Shown here piece by piece: positions 8,456 through 17,599 of a stretch of 24,718 bases of DNA; the stretch's first letter is position 1, and the number at the start of each line of letters is the position of its first letter. Under the pieces are notes generated by a model. The model saw only the letters and a program-made list of their open reading frames with translations. It was not told the origin of the DNA and did no database searches. The DNA is from Hemicentrotus pulcherrimus (lineage: Eukaryota; Echinodermata; Echinoidea; Camarodonta; Strongylocentrotidae), in contig BEXV01000977.1 of NCBI GenBank assembly GCA_003118195.1, positions 82,251-106,968 on the forward strand. The letters run 5' to 3'. Position numbers and translations under genes: made by a program.

Positions 8456-8749
8456 CAGGGGAGTGGTTCACAAAGACTAAGATTGACTTAAAATTGGTCT
8501 TAACTATGGCAATCTGTTCACGCCACTGTTTGCTCTCATCATTTACTGGCATTGGTCTCCCAGGGGCCATACAAACCGTGGTCACAAATCTACAGAAATT
8601 ACATCTTTTGATAGTTCATTATTGAAGGACATATATTATCTAAAGATCATAATTGAGAGACCAATAGTGAGAGCAACCAGTGGCATGAATGGCCTACCAT
8701 AGTAAGTCCAACTTAATGTAGATCTTAGTCTTTGTGAAACACCCCCCTG
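8456..8749. mobile_element. Foldback (MITE-like) element with ~75-bp terminal repeats
   Basis: The left end, CAGGGGAGTGGTTCACAAAG continuing ACTAAGATTGACTT, is the approximate reverse complement of the right end, which reads AGATCTTAGTCTTTGTGAAA then CACCCCCCTG. Arms of about 75 bp match roughly 80 percent. Inner parts also pair (TTGGTCTC with GAGACCAA). The whole unit, 294 bp, can fold into one long hairpin. It ends 70 bp upstream of HIP1 exon 5. The terminus is shared with the element at 10547-10797. Confidence 0.85.
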
Positions 8750-8819
8750 TACATATACATGGTATCACATACTATCTTGCACATCTTTTTCTCTTTTCTT
8801 CTTTGTATGAATGAAACAG

Positions 8820-8906
8820 AATATCTGCAGAGTAGAGCACCCATAGCAGATGAATGTGTGAATAACCTTGAGAGATGCTTCAACTCATACCAGCAGAACA
8901 GCAACG
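8820..8906 (+). CDS. HIP1: HIP1 exon 5 of window
   Basis: 87 nt, phase 1 in and out; acceptor GAAACAG, donor GTTAGT. It encodes residues 147-175: EYLQSRAPIADECVN, then NLERCFNSYQQNSN. It matches the HIP1R segment with D-Y-L-x-S-R-A, a predicted helix (x-x-L-E-x-x-x-x-x-Y), after the coiled coil. The foldback element just upstream leaves only about 70 bp for branch point and acceptor. Confidence 0.88.
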
Positions 8907-9708
8907 GTTAGTATACAGTCGTGTGGAATTACACTTGTATCATATAATTTGATATCAGCGTGGAATTTGGTACATGGAAATTTGTTGACTGTACTCATTT
9001 CAGGACATATTTTGATTAGGGTATATACCAGTTTCAAGCTATGAATTGGAAGACACTTTGCCAATGATCCCAACAATGATGTATTAATGTTAAGTATGAT
9101 GGTGATAATGGCAGTCATAAGAGAAAGAAGTAAAACAAGAGCAATAAAGAATAGAACATGAATTTCCAGAAAAGATGCTTTTTCTTAGAATTTGAAGGAT
9201 AAGATTTGTTGTTTGTTTTTGTATTAAGTGAATTTATTGGTCATAACACAACATTAAGCAAACTTTGTTGTGTCTTTCCCTTTTAATAACCGTATTTGGA
9301 ACATTTATATAAATAATTGATGATCAACTAATATATACCGTTTTTATGACTACAGTATTACAGAAATTGTAAACATACGGTGGATATAATTATAAATCTT
9401 GTTCCTGTTTTGTCAGAGTGAATACATGGTACGTTAAAAATAACATTTTCATAAAAGAAGAATCGCATGACATTTAACTATCAAAAGAAAAATTCAACTT
9501 GGACCTGGTTTTATAAAGTACACACAAAGAAAACCAAGAGACATAGTAACAAAAACAACAAGAAAAAACAACAACCAAAAGAAAAAACAAAAACAACACA
9601 AGATGTTCAAGGTACACCATCAAATATTTTATTGTTTACCTAAACATTTTTTTTTTTTTACCTAGATGAGTAGTTCTTATTTACAAGCAATCCATTTTTA
9701 TCTTCTAG
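8907..9708. other. Intron 5, no gene or clear element
   Basis: AT-rich. A stretch near 9520-9600 is A/C-rich low complexity, and a T12 run lies near 9649-9660. No recognisable terminal repeats. Confidence 0.5.
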
Positions 9709-9816
9709 ATTTTGGAGGATTGATTGGTGCCATCGCCTCCTTTTCTCAATCCCTCGGAGAATACATGCTGCAGGGCAAAGCCACCTCAAATCTTGCTCCC
9801 GTTGATGTCGGGGAAA
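9709..9816 (+). CDS. HIP1: HIP1 exon 6 of window
   Basis: 108 nt, phase 1 in and out; acceptor TCTTCTAG, donor GTAAGT. It encodes residues 176-211: DFGGLIGAIASFSQSLG, then EYMLQGKATSNLAPVDVGE. The helix followed by GxATSxLAPxD matches HIP1R, where G-A-T-S-H-L-A-P-T-D occupies this place. Confidence 0.93.
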
Positions 9817-10269
9817 GTAAGTATGCACATTGCATCGGTTTCAGATAATATTTTTTTGCTTTAAGTAGCTGTGATCTATTCATACATTTGTTTCCTAGGA
9901 TGTTATAGAAAGTGGGTGGCCTGATGAAAGATTACGGTACATGTTGAAGGACACTCGCACAAAAATTCCTTCGGTTTCACAAATGTTTGCCTTTGATAAT
10001 TACAGAGATCCTTTTGTGTCTGGTAACTTCTGAACTTTCTGAACTTGTTGAGTGTGGGTTTTAATATTTCTATGATTTTATTAATGTAAATCGCAAAAAT
10101 TTATTGTCAATTTTAATACTTGATCTAATTTCTGCAGCTCAGTAGTTGGCCAAAAATTTCTCAATAAACCAGGCCTTGCCACTATGTATTTGAGAGATGG
10201 GGGACTGCAAACTGATTAGAGGACTTGCATTTTATATGGATCAATCGCAATTCTTTACAAAAGTGGGTC

Positions 10270-10419
10270 CAGGGGCCCGTTTCATAAAACTTGTTATTTA
10301 TAACAACTGCTAAATTTGTATGACAAATTTGCTCTCAGCCAATCAAATGCCAATATTTCAGTAGCTTATAACAGTAGCTTGTAACTTGTTATTGATATCA
10401 AGTTTCATGAATCAGGGTG
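10270..10419. mobile_element. Foldback (MITE-like) element, GGGGCCCGTTTCATAAA type
   Basis: The left end, CAGGGGCCCGTTTCATAAA followed by ACTTGTTAT, is matched imperfectly by the right end, ACTTGTTATTGATATCAAGT then TTCATGAATCAGGGTG. It is about 150 bp. Internal TTATAACA and AATTTGTATGACAAATTTG palindromes add further pairing. Ends are approximate. Confidence 0.65.
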
Positions 10420-10546
10420 TCCTGATCTTCACACCAACTTATTAGGGGGTAGCATAGCGATTTTAACCAAAGGCTACATTTGACCAGTGAACAATTATCT
10501 TGGGGTCTGTTGCAGGCATGCATGAGAGTAGTAGTCTAGGCACCAA

Positions 10547-10797
10547 GGGGGTGTTTCACAAAGATCCTAAGTCAATTTCAACTCTAAGTTGGACTAAACA
10601 ATTATGGACAGCTATTAGCATCTTTGAAAATATTTTGTAAAAGTTATTTTAAAAGGCATAAAATGTTGATTCAAATCATTCATATTTACTTCTATCAAGG
10701 AGATTTCATGTTCTTGATGTGGAATTTATGAAAAGTCAAAAGTACAAGAATTTTTGCTTTTGAATATATTTTATTTCAAGGCTTGTGAAACACCCCC
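10547..10797. mobile_element. Foldback (MITE-like) element, GGGGGTGTTTCACAA type
   Basis: Terminal inverted repeat GGGGGTGTTTCACAA (left) with CTTGTGAAACACCCCC (right), 251 bp apart. The interior is AT-rich and non-coding. The terminus is shared with the 8456-8749 element, so both probably belong to one family with different interiors or degrees of decay. Confidence 0.8.
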
Positions 10798-11052
10798 ATG
10801 ATCATGTCTGTGCCAGTTAGAAGTATCATTGATAGGGGAAACATGAATGTCATTTAATCAAATACCTTCATGCCAGTAATATTCACTCAGCTACATTGCC
10901 TTAGGTGTCGTACATGTATGTATGGAAATTGTCAAACACCCTGAAGCTATACTGAATGCAATATTTTTGAAGTTTGGTTAAAGCTATGAATTTTTTGAGA
11001 GGGTCATTTGTTTTTGGACTGTTAGCATTACTGTATTTACTTTTTTGTACAG

Positions 11053-11192
11053 GATTATCATCTAATTGCCATGCGACATGCAGCAGTGCCTTGACTGTAC
11101 TTCAAGCCTTGAAGGAAGAGGACCAGCAGAACTTAACCCAGAATGAAGACGACCTGAGGGAGAACCTTCGAGCTATCTCTCACCTCACACAG
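11053..11192 (+). CDS. HIP1: HIP1 exon 7 of window
   Basis: 140 nt (2 + 46 codons), acceptor TTTTTTGTACAG, donor GTAAGA, ending in phase 0. It encodes residues 212-258, reading RLSSNCHATCSSALTVLQAL, then KEEDQQNLTQNEDDLRENL, then RAISHLTQ. In HIP1R the same place is D-R-L-x-x-x-C-x-x-x-x-x-x-A-L-x-x-x-x-x-L, followed by a less conserved acidic loop. These helices precede the THATCH core. Confidence 0.9.
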
Positions 11193-11213
11193 GTAAGAGG
11201 GGTTAGATCTATA

Positions 11214-11514
11214 GGGTGGTATTCTCGAAAATAGACTAACTTTAGTCCATGGATTAATCCACCGACTAAGTATAGAATGCCAAGTGTCCATATGAATATG
11301 TTTTTGAATAATTCAATCTGTCACTAAATTAGAATAAAATGTAATAACATAATTAATAAACAACAATATAACTGTGATATCATTATGTTATCACTTTAAT
11401 TCAGGGACATATCAAATTATTCAAAAATATATTCATATGGACTCTTGGCATTCCATACTTAGTGGGTGGATTAAATCATGGACTAAAGTTAGTCCGCTTT
11501 CGAGAATACCACCC
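11214..11514. mobile_element. Long palindromic MITE with ATA target duplication
   Basis: Arms of about 100 bp: the left starts GGGTGGTATTCTCGAAAATA, the right ends TTTCGAGAATACCACCC. Further paired blocks include GACTAACTTTAGTCCATG with CATGGACTAAAGTTAGTC, GAATGCCAAG with CTTGGCATTC, and TCCATATGAATAT with ATATTCATATGGA. ATA precedes the element (11211-11213) and follows it (11515-11517), a plausible 3-bp target duplication. It lies only 21 bp past the exon 7 donor. No coding capacity. Confidence 0.92.
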
Positions 11515-11729
11515 ATAGTCTTGTGAGAACTTGAGGGGGTTACATAATAGTCAGGGTGACTCATGGTAAGGCTAGAACTACTCAGAGACCACCTTGCATT
11601 TGCATTGATGCCCCGCATACTGACTAGTCTTCTTCTGTCAACTTTATACAAAGCATAAGATTTTTTTTTAGCTGTAGATCGTATCATTATTCTTTTGGCT
11701 TCTGTGCCAAAGTCTCCCCTCCCCCCCCC

Positions 11730-11730
11730 N
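11730..11730. other. Single N after a C run (assembly join)
   Basis: One undetermined base directly after a run of nine or ten C in an intron. It probably marks a contig join or an unresolved homopolymer, so local length is uncertain. Confidence 0.8.
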
Positions 11731-11879
11731 GTATTCAGTGCCTGAAATTGTATTGTAGGACAGAGTATGCAATTCTAGTTGCTAAAGATCTAGAGTTTAA
11801 AATAAGACGTACGCTGTAAGGATGACAAATTATATTAAGCTAAGCTATGAATAATCTTGTATTTATTTCCTTCACGTAG

Positions 11880-11987
11880 GAGCTGATATCCGATGAGATA
11901 AGTAATACAGAAGAGATAGGTGATCTTGTGGAGGCAGAGATGCAGTCAACAACAGACCTCGTTGACCAGGCTGCTAGTAGGATAGAG
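11880..11987 (+). CDS. HIP1: HIP1 exon 8 of window
   Basis: 108 nt, 36 codons, phase 0 in and out; acceptor CTTCACGTAG, donor GTAAAC. It encodes residues 259-294, ELISDEISNTEEIGDLVEAE then MQSTTDLVDQAASRIE. It corresponds to the HIP1/HIP1R segment E-E-L-G-x-x-V-D-K-E-M-x-x-T-x-x-x-I-x-x-A-x-x-R-I-E. This is the upstream helix and the first part of the THATCH module, known in the family as an autoinhibitory or dimer-related helix before the actin-binding core. Confidence 0.94.
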
Positions 11988-12010
11988 GTAAACCCTTGAT
12001 GGATGATGAT

Positions 12011-12040
12011 GGTGGTGGTGGTGGTGGTGGTGGTGGTGGT
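12011..12040. repeat. (GGT)10 microsatellite
   Basis: Ten perfect GGT units starting 23 bp after the exon 8 donor, followed by a looser GAT/GGT-rich tract to about 12180. The long frames crossing it on both strands are products of the repeat. Confidence 0.95.
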
Positions 12041-12354
12041 GATAAGGAGGAAGAAAATGATGGTGATGATGATGGTAATATTGTGGTGATGTGGTGTCAG
12101 TATTATGGTAATGGTGATGGTAATTCTACTGATGGTGGCAGTGGTGATGTTAGTAACGATGACAGTGAGGTTTTTTCTCATGATGTCGATGATAATTCCA
12201 ACATACGGACAAAGTCGGGAACAATTTTGACAAGGTCCTTACAATGGTATGCACCAAAAATTTGCCACTTACAATAGAGATGGAGAGTCATGTCATATAC
12301 CACCATCCAAGTTACCACAATTGTATCCCTTTTCTTTCATCCCTGGTCTTGCAG

Positions 12355-12604
12355 GAGATGCTGAAGAGGTCGAGAGAAGCTGACACCGGTGTAAAGCTGG
12401 AGGTGAACGAGAGAATCCTCGACTCCTGTACTCAACTCATGATCTGCATCAAAGAACTCATCACCAAGTCAAAGTCGCTCCANCGGTGTAAAGCTGGAGG
12501 TGAACGAGAGAATCCTCGACTCCTGTACTCAACTCATGATCTGCATCAAAGAACTCATCACCAAGTCAAAGTCGCTCCAACAAGAAATCGTCGCAAGTGG
12601 ACGG
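12355..12604 (+). CDS. HIP1: HIP1 exon 9 of window: THATCH core start, interrupted by an assembly duplication
   Basis: Acceptor CTTGCAG, donor GTGAGT. Bases 12387-12482 are repeated exactly at 12484-12579, with one N between (12483). As written the exon is 250 nt and frameshifts. With the 97-base excess removed it is 153 nt, 51 codons in phase 0 to 0 (residues 295-345): EMLKRSREADTGVKLEVNER, then ILDSCTQLMICIKELITKSK, then SLQQEIVASGR. This matches the strongly conserved HIP1/HIP1R start of the actin-binding core (GVKLEVNERIL ... LQxEIVxSGR). The duplicate is most likely an unmerged contig overlap, not biology. Confidence 0.95.
12387..12579 (+). repeat. Exact 96-bp repeat either side of an N (contig overlap)
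   Basis: Copies 12387-12482 and 12484-12579 are identical base for base, including coding sequence, with a single N as separator. The frame is restored only if one copy is dropped. This is the pattern left when two overlapping contigs are joined without merging. Confidence 0.93.
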
Positions 12605-13456
12605 GTGAGTCAAACGAGCACAACATTCACCTGACTCTTAAGAACTACTCTAAAACAGATAATATTTCTGAGTTTCTCTTTCAGTTTCATTGACAGGAAT
12701 CCCCAGTAAATCTTTTTATTTGCACTGCATGAATATAATTTGTCTACTTCCTGTTGAGGATGATCCTATTTTGATAGAAAAAAAAAAACCCTATCGAATT
12801 GAATTGAATTGAATTGAATTCACATTTATTTCATTCTCGATTAGAAATTACATTGATGAAAAAGATACAAATTTAGAAATGAAATGGGGAACTACATAAA
12901 TAAAGCCCTTATGCCTTGTACAAGCATAGTTCCCAAAGCATTCATAGCATCATGTAAAGCAAAGATTTAAAAAAAAAAACAAAGATAAAACAATGAAACA
13001 TTAAATAAAAAAAGAAACAAAAAACATATAACACAAATACAAACATAAGATAAGTAACTATACATATTTGAGATAAAGAAATTGCCTCAACTACTGAAGG
13101 GTATTCTCGTACTTATTGTCGATGCCTAACACCTTTGGTGCTAATACTTAGCCTCAGGGACTTCAGAACAGAATACCAAGGCTATATCCTCCCGTACAAT
13201 GGTACTGACAGAACTGATTCATTTGTCAATCGATAATTTCTCCCAATAAAAAATTAATTCATCCCTCCCAGGCATTCCCCTCTGAACTGTGATGAAACCT
13301 TGCATTGCAGTTCTGCTACTATACATATGGCGATCTTTGATATATCATGGCAATACTGACGATAGTTATCTTCCCTATTCAAGGAGGTTTTATCACTTTG
13401 CAATATTTTATGATTTTATGATTTGAGTCATGGTTATTCATCTTATTTTCTAACAG
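12605..13456. other. Intron 9; retroelement-tail-like tract
   Basis: Contains four to five tandem GAATT units (about 12798-12822), then AT-rich sequence to about 13075. The GAATT tract followed by CACATTTATTTC looks like the reverse-oriented tail of a non-LTR element. No coding remains recognised. Confidence 0.45.
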
Positions 13457-13557
13457 GGTTCAGCAACAGCCAAGGAGTTTTACAAGCGTCATCATAGATG
13501 GACAGAGGGCCTCCTCTCAGCTGCTAAGCTGGTCGGGGTCGGAGCTTCTCATTTGGT
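13457..13557 (+). CDS. HIP1: HIP1 exon 10 of window: THATCH core (W block)
   Basis: 101 nt (33 codons + 2 bases), acceptor TTTCTAACAG, donor GTAAGT. It encodes residues 346-378: GSATAKEFYKRHHRWTEGL, then LSAAKLVGVGASHLV. The RWTEGLxSAxKxVGxGA motif is a hallmark of the I/LWEQ module (the W block). The donor is placed at 13558 because the carried GT plus the first T of the next exon gives Val in the conserved LVDSSD / LVEAAD junction. Confidence 0.96.
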
Positions 13558-13632
13558 GTAAGTAATGACCTTTGGCCTTTGACCAATTGTCAATGTTTCG
13601 TCATGTGCACTTCAGAAGGTCATGAATGATAA

Positions 13633-13809
13633 TACAGTCAAACCTGTCTATAACGACCGCCCAAGGGAAACACAAAAAATGGCCTTTGTAGACAGGTGGT
13701 CTTTGAAGACAGGTTCCTCTAGTATATGATTCAATGAGAAACCATTTTCAAGGGAAACAACAAATGTGGCCTTTGTAGACAGGTGGTCACTAAAGCAGGT
13801 TTGACTGTA
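13633..13809. mobile_element. MITE with TACAGTCAAACCTG ends
   Basis: TACAGTCAAACCTG at the left is inverted as CAGGTTTGACTGTA at the right, a perfect 14-bp terminal repeat 177 bp apart. The terminal TA may be the target duplication. Inside are two direct repeats of GGGAAACA(A)CAAA followed by TGGCCTTTGTAGACAGGTGG. No coding capacity. Confidence 0.88.
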
Positions 13810-13824
13810 ATAGTAAAAATATAT

Positions 13825-14095
13825 TGGATATTTTTATAGCGCACATATCCACCACGCAATTTGCTTCAATGTTACCTCGGCTCTATCTACTAGGCTACCG
13901 ATTTTTGAGCTCACAGTGTTCAAGGAATTCCTTCCTACGAGTTCCCGTTTAACACCTCTGTGGAGAGTGGCAAATGTAGATTAATATCTTGCCAGACGAT
14001 ATCAGTCCCGTGGCGGGACACAAACCATGAACCATGTGATCCACAGTCTGACAATGTATCTACCAGACCATGAGACCTCTGCACAGCAGAATGGG
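13825..14095 (-). mobile_element. tRNA-derived SINE-like repeat, minus orientation
   Basis: Read on the minus strand from about 14095, TCTCATGGTCTGGTAGATAC resembles a tRNA A box and TGGTTCATGG a B box, about 30-40 bases apart. The body runs to TATAAAAATAT near 13835. The part with GTGGAGAGTGGCAAATG is shared with 8330-8455, showing it is dispersed. Boundaries are approximate. Confidence 0.6.
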
Positions 14096-14104
14096 TCCCT
14101 TATA

Positions 14105-14298
14105 CTTGATTAAAAGCAGGACCACACCACTTGTAGCTACTTGCGCCCTCTTTATAGTAAACAATGTCTAAGTGGTACCCGTTGGTCCCCCATGATCCCC
14201 TTATGTTAATTTAGAGCTGATCTGGTGAGATAACCACCTGTCAGTCAGGCAGGGAGTTATAATCCCTCCTGGCCAAACTAGTGCAGATGGGCTTCAAG
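14105..14298. mobile_element. Dispersed element, inverted relative to 18689-18882
   Basis: Aligns with the reverse complement of 18689-18882 at roughly three quarters identity. Shared blocks include CTACTTGCGCCC, AAACAATG, GTTGGTCCCC, CATGATCCCCTT, CTGGCCAAACTAGT, and a GGGCTTCAAG / GGGCTTTGAAG end. The better-preserved partner has CTTCAAAGCCC terminal inverted repeats, so this is probably an older MITE copy. Confidence 0.75.
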
Positions 14299-14870
14299 TA
14301 ACAAGGGTGTTACAACTACATCTACTCAACAAACTTATATCCTCACATTTTTTTAGATTAAGTACCCTGTAGGTTCAATTAGAATAGTCCTTTTTTCTTT
14401 TTTACAAGCCTCCCTTGAACGCAGAAAGATAGATATGCTGCATTTGAGCATTAACAAGAGCTATGTGACTCGGTTTAGATTGCACAAAGGTGTAGTTATA
14501 GAAACTGACATGTCATATATATATATCTAATTGGTCAACATTAACAAGTGTATTGAACTTTATATCACTTATCATCCTTTAGTTTAGCATTGTTTTAATA
14601 TCATTTGACTATTTGTAATGTTACTTGTCTAGCAATTAATTAATTAGTTTTTCTTCACGTTGATTCAATTTCATATGTTGTGTATATACTGCACCTTAAT
14701 TTCTGTAATATTTGTATGAAGTCATTTTTTTTGCAAGGTTCTCTTGAGAAAAAAAAAAAATGTTGTTTTAACAAATAAAGATGCCTCCCTGGTTGTTAAG
14801 TATAAGAATTAATAAATGAATAAAGATGCGAATAAATAGAATCGAACTTTATCTTCTTCTCCGTGATCAG
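14299..14870. other. Rest of intron 10, nothing recognised
   Basis: AT-rich, with a TA microsatellite near 14516-14525 and an A run near 14750. It ends in the exon 11 acceptor (TTCTCCGTGATCAG). Confidence 0.5.
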
Positions 14871-15100
14871 TGATAGTTCAGACAAGTTGATGAAAGGGAA
14901 AGGGAAGTTTGAGGAGCTCATGGTCTGTTCCCACGAGATCGCAGCCAGCACCGCCCAGCTGGTGGCAGCAAGCAAGGTCAAGGCGGACAAGGGAAGCCCC
15001 AACCTCAAGAGCCTCCAGGTAGCATCCAGGAACGTCGCCACGGCAACGGCCGGAGTGGTGGCCTCCGCCAAGACGGGTGCGCAGATGATCGAGGAAGGAG
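14871..15100 (+). CDS. HIP1: HIP1 exon 11 of window: THATCH core (E block)
   Basis: 230 nt (1 + 76 codons + 1), acceptor CCGTGATCAG, donor GTAAGA. It encodes residues 379-455, including KGKGKFEELMVCSHEIAAS, TAQLVAASKVKADKGSP, and NLKSLQVASRNVATATAGVV then ASAKTGAQMIEEG. This is the most conserved segment of the I/LWEQ/THATCH actin-binding module and is close to vertebrate HIP1 and HIP1R. It is GC-rich relative to its introns. The open minus-strand frame over it is its antisense shadow. Confidence 0.98.
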
Positions 15101-15229
15101 GTAAGAAGGGAAGAAGGAAAAGTGGTCTGAAATTAACTTTTGTTTTGTGAGCAAGAGAGTCCAGTAATTATTAAACAGGTATGTGGTATGAGCTGAAGTG
15201 GATTTCCTGTTGAGGAATATACCAATGGT

Positions 15230-15665
15230 ATCATGATGGTGATGATGATGATGATGATGATGTAGTTAAAGACCTTTTTTGGGATATTCTGACACTTACT
15301 AGTGACTATAACCTGGTGAAATAGCGAAGATGAAAACTGGACTTGCGTTGCCGTGTCAACAGTTTATGTTTAGGGTGATGACATAAAGGCAATGATGAGG
15401 ATGACGATTATGTTGATTTTAGTATTAATGATGGTGATAACAATGATATTATGATTAAATGGTGATTGATGCCTTGTGATGCTGATAAAGTTAAGGATGG
15501 TGATATTGATGATGGTCATGATGAGAATAGCGATGATGGTGATGAATATGACGATGTTACTACTACTGATGATAGTAATGTAGATGATGATATTGATAGT
15601 GATGATTAAGACGATGAAGAAGATGATAGAGAAGATGATGAAGAAGATGATGAAGAAGGAGAGAA
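15230..15665. repeat. GAT/ATG-rich low-complexity tract
   Basis: Starts with a clean (GAT)n run at about 15238-15262 and continues as imperfect GATGATG / GATGAAGAA repeats. It lies in the intron before exon 12. The acidic frames it could encode are repeat products. Confidence 0.9.
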
Positions 15666-15920
15666 TGCTAATTGTTCATGGTAGCATTTTCATTGATAAG
15701 ATTGCTTTGATGATCTTCAGTCTAGAATGTTTCACCTGTTAAATTATATAATTTGTTTTCTTCAAAAATGAGCATTGACAACAAATGGACAAAAAAGACA
15801 GCCATGAGCATTCGTGATATATTTTGCTATATCAGTTTCTATTATTTCTATCAAATATTCGATTATTGTGTTATGCTAGATGTAACATATTTCACCAAAA
15901 ACATGATTAATTCCCATCAG

Positions 15921-16093
15921 ATTCACCCGACTTTACCAAGATGAGTTTGACCCAGACCAAGCGTATGGAGATGGAGGCCCAGGTGACGGTCATAGAGCTG
16001 GAGAGTAGGCTGGAGAAGGAGCGCGTCAAGCTGGCGGAGCTCCGGAAGCAGCACTACCAGCTAGCAGGAGCCTCGGAGGGATGGGAAGAAGGG
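15921..16093 (+). CDS. HIP1: HIP1 exon 12 of window: THATCH end (Q block)
   Basis: 173 nt (2 + 57 codons), acceptor TTCCCATCAG, proposed donor GTCAGT after GAAGAAGGG. It encodes residues 456-513, reading DSPDFTKMSLTQTKRMEMEA, then QVTVIELESRLEKERVKLAE, then LRKQHYQLAGASEGWEEG. The QVxVxELExxLxxERxKLxELRKxHY helix is the last block of the module and includes the C-terminal latch or dimerisation helix. If the donor is not used, the frame reads VSM then TAG (16103-16105), giving a natural short end. The donor and last codons are also the first unit of a tandem array. Confidence 0.95.
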
Positions 16094-16680
16094 GTCAGTA
16101 TGTAGTGATAATGTTTTTCAAGCTGATGTTGGGCGCAAAGTCTATGGCCGCTGTTAATAGAAGCGTACATTGAGTGGCGTTAAGAGATGAGTATGCTATG
16201 CTTACCGGTACTTCTTAAACTAGATAAAGGTCAAGATTTAAAAGTCTCTGGCCTTTATTATTAATATAAAGTAAGGGTTTGGTGAAGTGGTCGGTATACT
16301 GTGATAATGTTGCTTTTATAGTTGAAACATACTTTGCATAGGGTGAAGAGATCAGTATGCTATGCTAACTTCTTAAACTAGATAAAGTTCAAGCTTTCAA
16401 AGTCTCTGCACTTTATTATTGAAACATAGTAAGGTTCGGGCAAAGAGGTCAACATGCTTTGCAAGTGTATGGAGATAAGTGATGCTTGAAGGTGCAAAGT
16501 CTATAGACGCTATATATGAAAACACACTTTAAGAGCATAGATTGAAGCAGTCATTATGCTATGCTAAGGTATTGAACCAGATGCTGGGTGAAGTTGCAAA
16601 GTCTAGCCCATATTATTGAAAATATTAAAGCTTAGGGTGAATAGGTCAGTATGCTGTGCTTGCCTTTTTGGTGTTTCGGA
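16086..16680. repeat. ~97-bp tandem array whose first unit includes the exon 12 end
   Basis: Seven diverged units, anchored on G(T/A)CAGTATG-like words at 16094, 16187, 16290, 16351, 16448, 16550 and 16645 (spacings 93, 103, 61, 97, 102, 95). A consensus unit reads GGTGAAGAGGTCAGTATGCT, then TCTTAAACTAGATAAAG, then CAAAGTCTCTGGCCTTTATT, then ATTGAAACATA. The first unit is the exon end itself: GAAGGGGTCAGTATGTAGTG matches GAAGTGGTCGGTATACTGTG of the third. Confidence 0.85.
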
Positions 16681-17599
16681 GTGAATAACCTTTATGCTTG
16701 AAAACATACTAACCTGTATTGAATTAAACTTAGTCCAATTGTTTATTAAGTACCATTGCTCATATTTGTACCCAATAATGACCCCTTCAAAATTCATAGT
16801 CTATGATCTTTGTATTATGAAAAAGAATATTATGAAACACACTCAAGCAGTTCTTTTTTGTGAGGTAAATCTGTCTCCTCCGGCCTTTCTGCACAATTTT
16901 CTTTATCTAAAGACAAATAGTCTCTTAAGTGCATGCAGGTCAGTATAACCACAAAACTTTGTGAATTGTGAAAAAAGAGCCTTTAGTTATAAGAACTTTT
17001 CACGAATTACAAACAACTATTGATATAGGTCATGTCGATTACCATAGATTTTGTGGAATGAAACTTACAGGTTTCTTGAAACCTACTGTATATCTACATC
17101 ACCATGCAAGCCGACACTTACATGTACGATCAGCATCAAACTCATAGTTACATCCCTCTTTAATATTACATGTATACATGTCCTGTTAATTGAAATGCTC
17201 GTTTTGAGAATGAATGATGTCTATTATGCTATATTGATTAAAAGTTATATCTTAGCTAGTCCCAATGCCAAATTTGTTAATGCAATTCATTGTTCGGTCT
17301 CTTGTCAGTCTTGCTGATGTGACCTGGGTATATATGCTCTTTTATCAACCACAACAAAAGACATGAATGACCCATTCTGCATGTATTCGTTGTAGAAAAC
17401 CCCTGGTTTAACTGATTTGTTGAACATCTAACTGTTGTATTGATATTGTGTGTTTATCTCCTCCTTTCTTGTGTGCATGATGCTTGGGTGTTTCACAGGA
17501 TAGCAAATAATACAGGTATGTGGCATGGAAAGAACGGCTGTTTTGTGATAAAGACTTCTTCAATCATCACCCTCTCCTCTGTCAGATGCAAATATCATA
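16681..17599. other. Intron 12, first plain stretch
   Basis: AT-rich sequence. Possible splice-like words exist, but no frame resembles the HIP1 C-terminus or any family I know. Confidence 0.5.

Larger units (their letters stand above)
9817..11052. other. Intron 6 with two foldback elements
   Basis: 1.2 kb intron. Besides the elements at 10270-10419 and 10547-10797, no coding frame is supported. Confidence 0.6.

Noticed and set aside
11840..12181. 113-residue minus-strand frame
   Set aside because: It is antisense to HIP1 exon 8 and translates the GGT/GAT microsatellite into runs of Thr and Ile; no family resemblance.
11996..12277. 93-residue Gly/Asp-rich plus-strand frame
   Set aside because: It is the translated (GGT)n/(GAT)n repeat in an intron.
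12244..12693. 149-residue frame spanning an N
   Set aside because: Only its middle is HIP1 exon 9. The start is intron, and the part after the N is a frameshift created by the duplicated contig overlap.
14796..15071. 91-residue Ala/Leu-rich minus-strand frame resembling membrane segments
   Set aside because: Exact antisense of the conserved HIP1 exon 11; a shadow of the real frame.
15230..15665. Possible acidic protein exon in the GAT-rich tract
   Set aside because: Low-complexity triplet repeat broken by stops; HIP1 has no such insert and the flanking exons join in phase without it.
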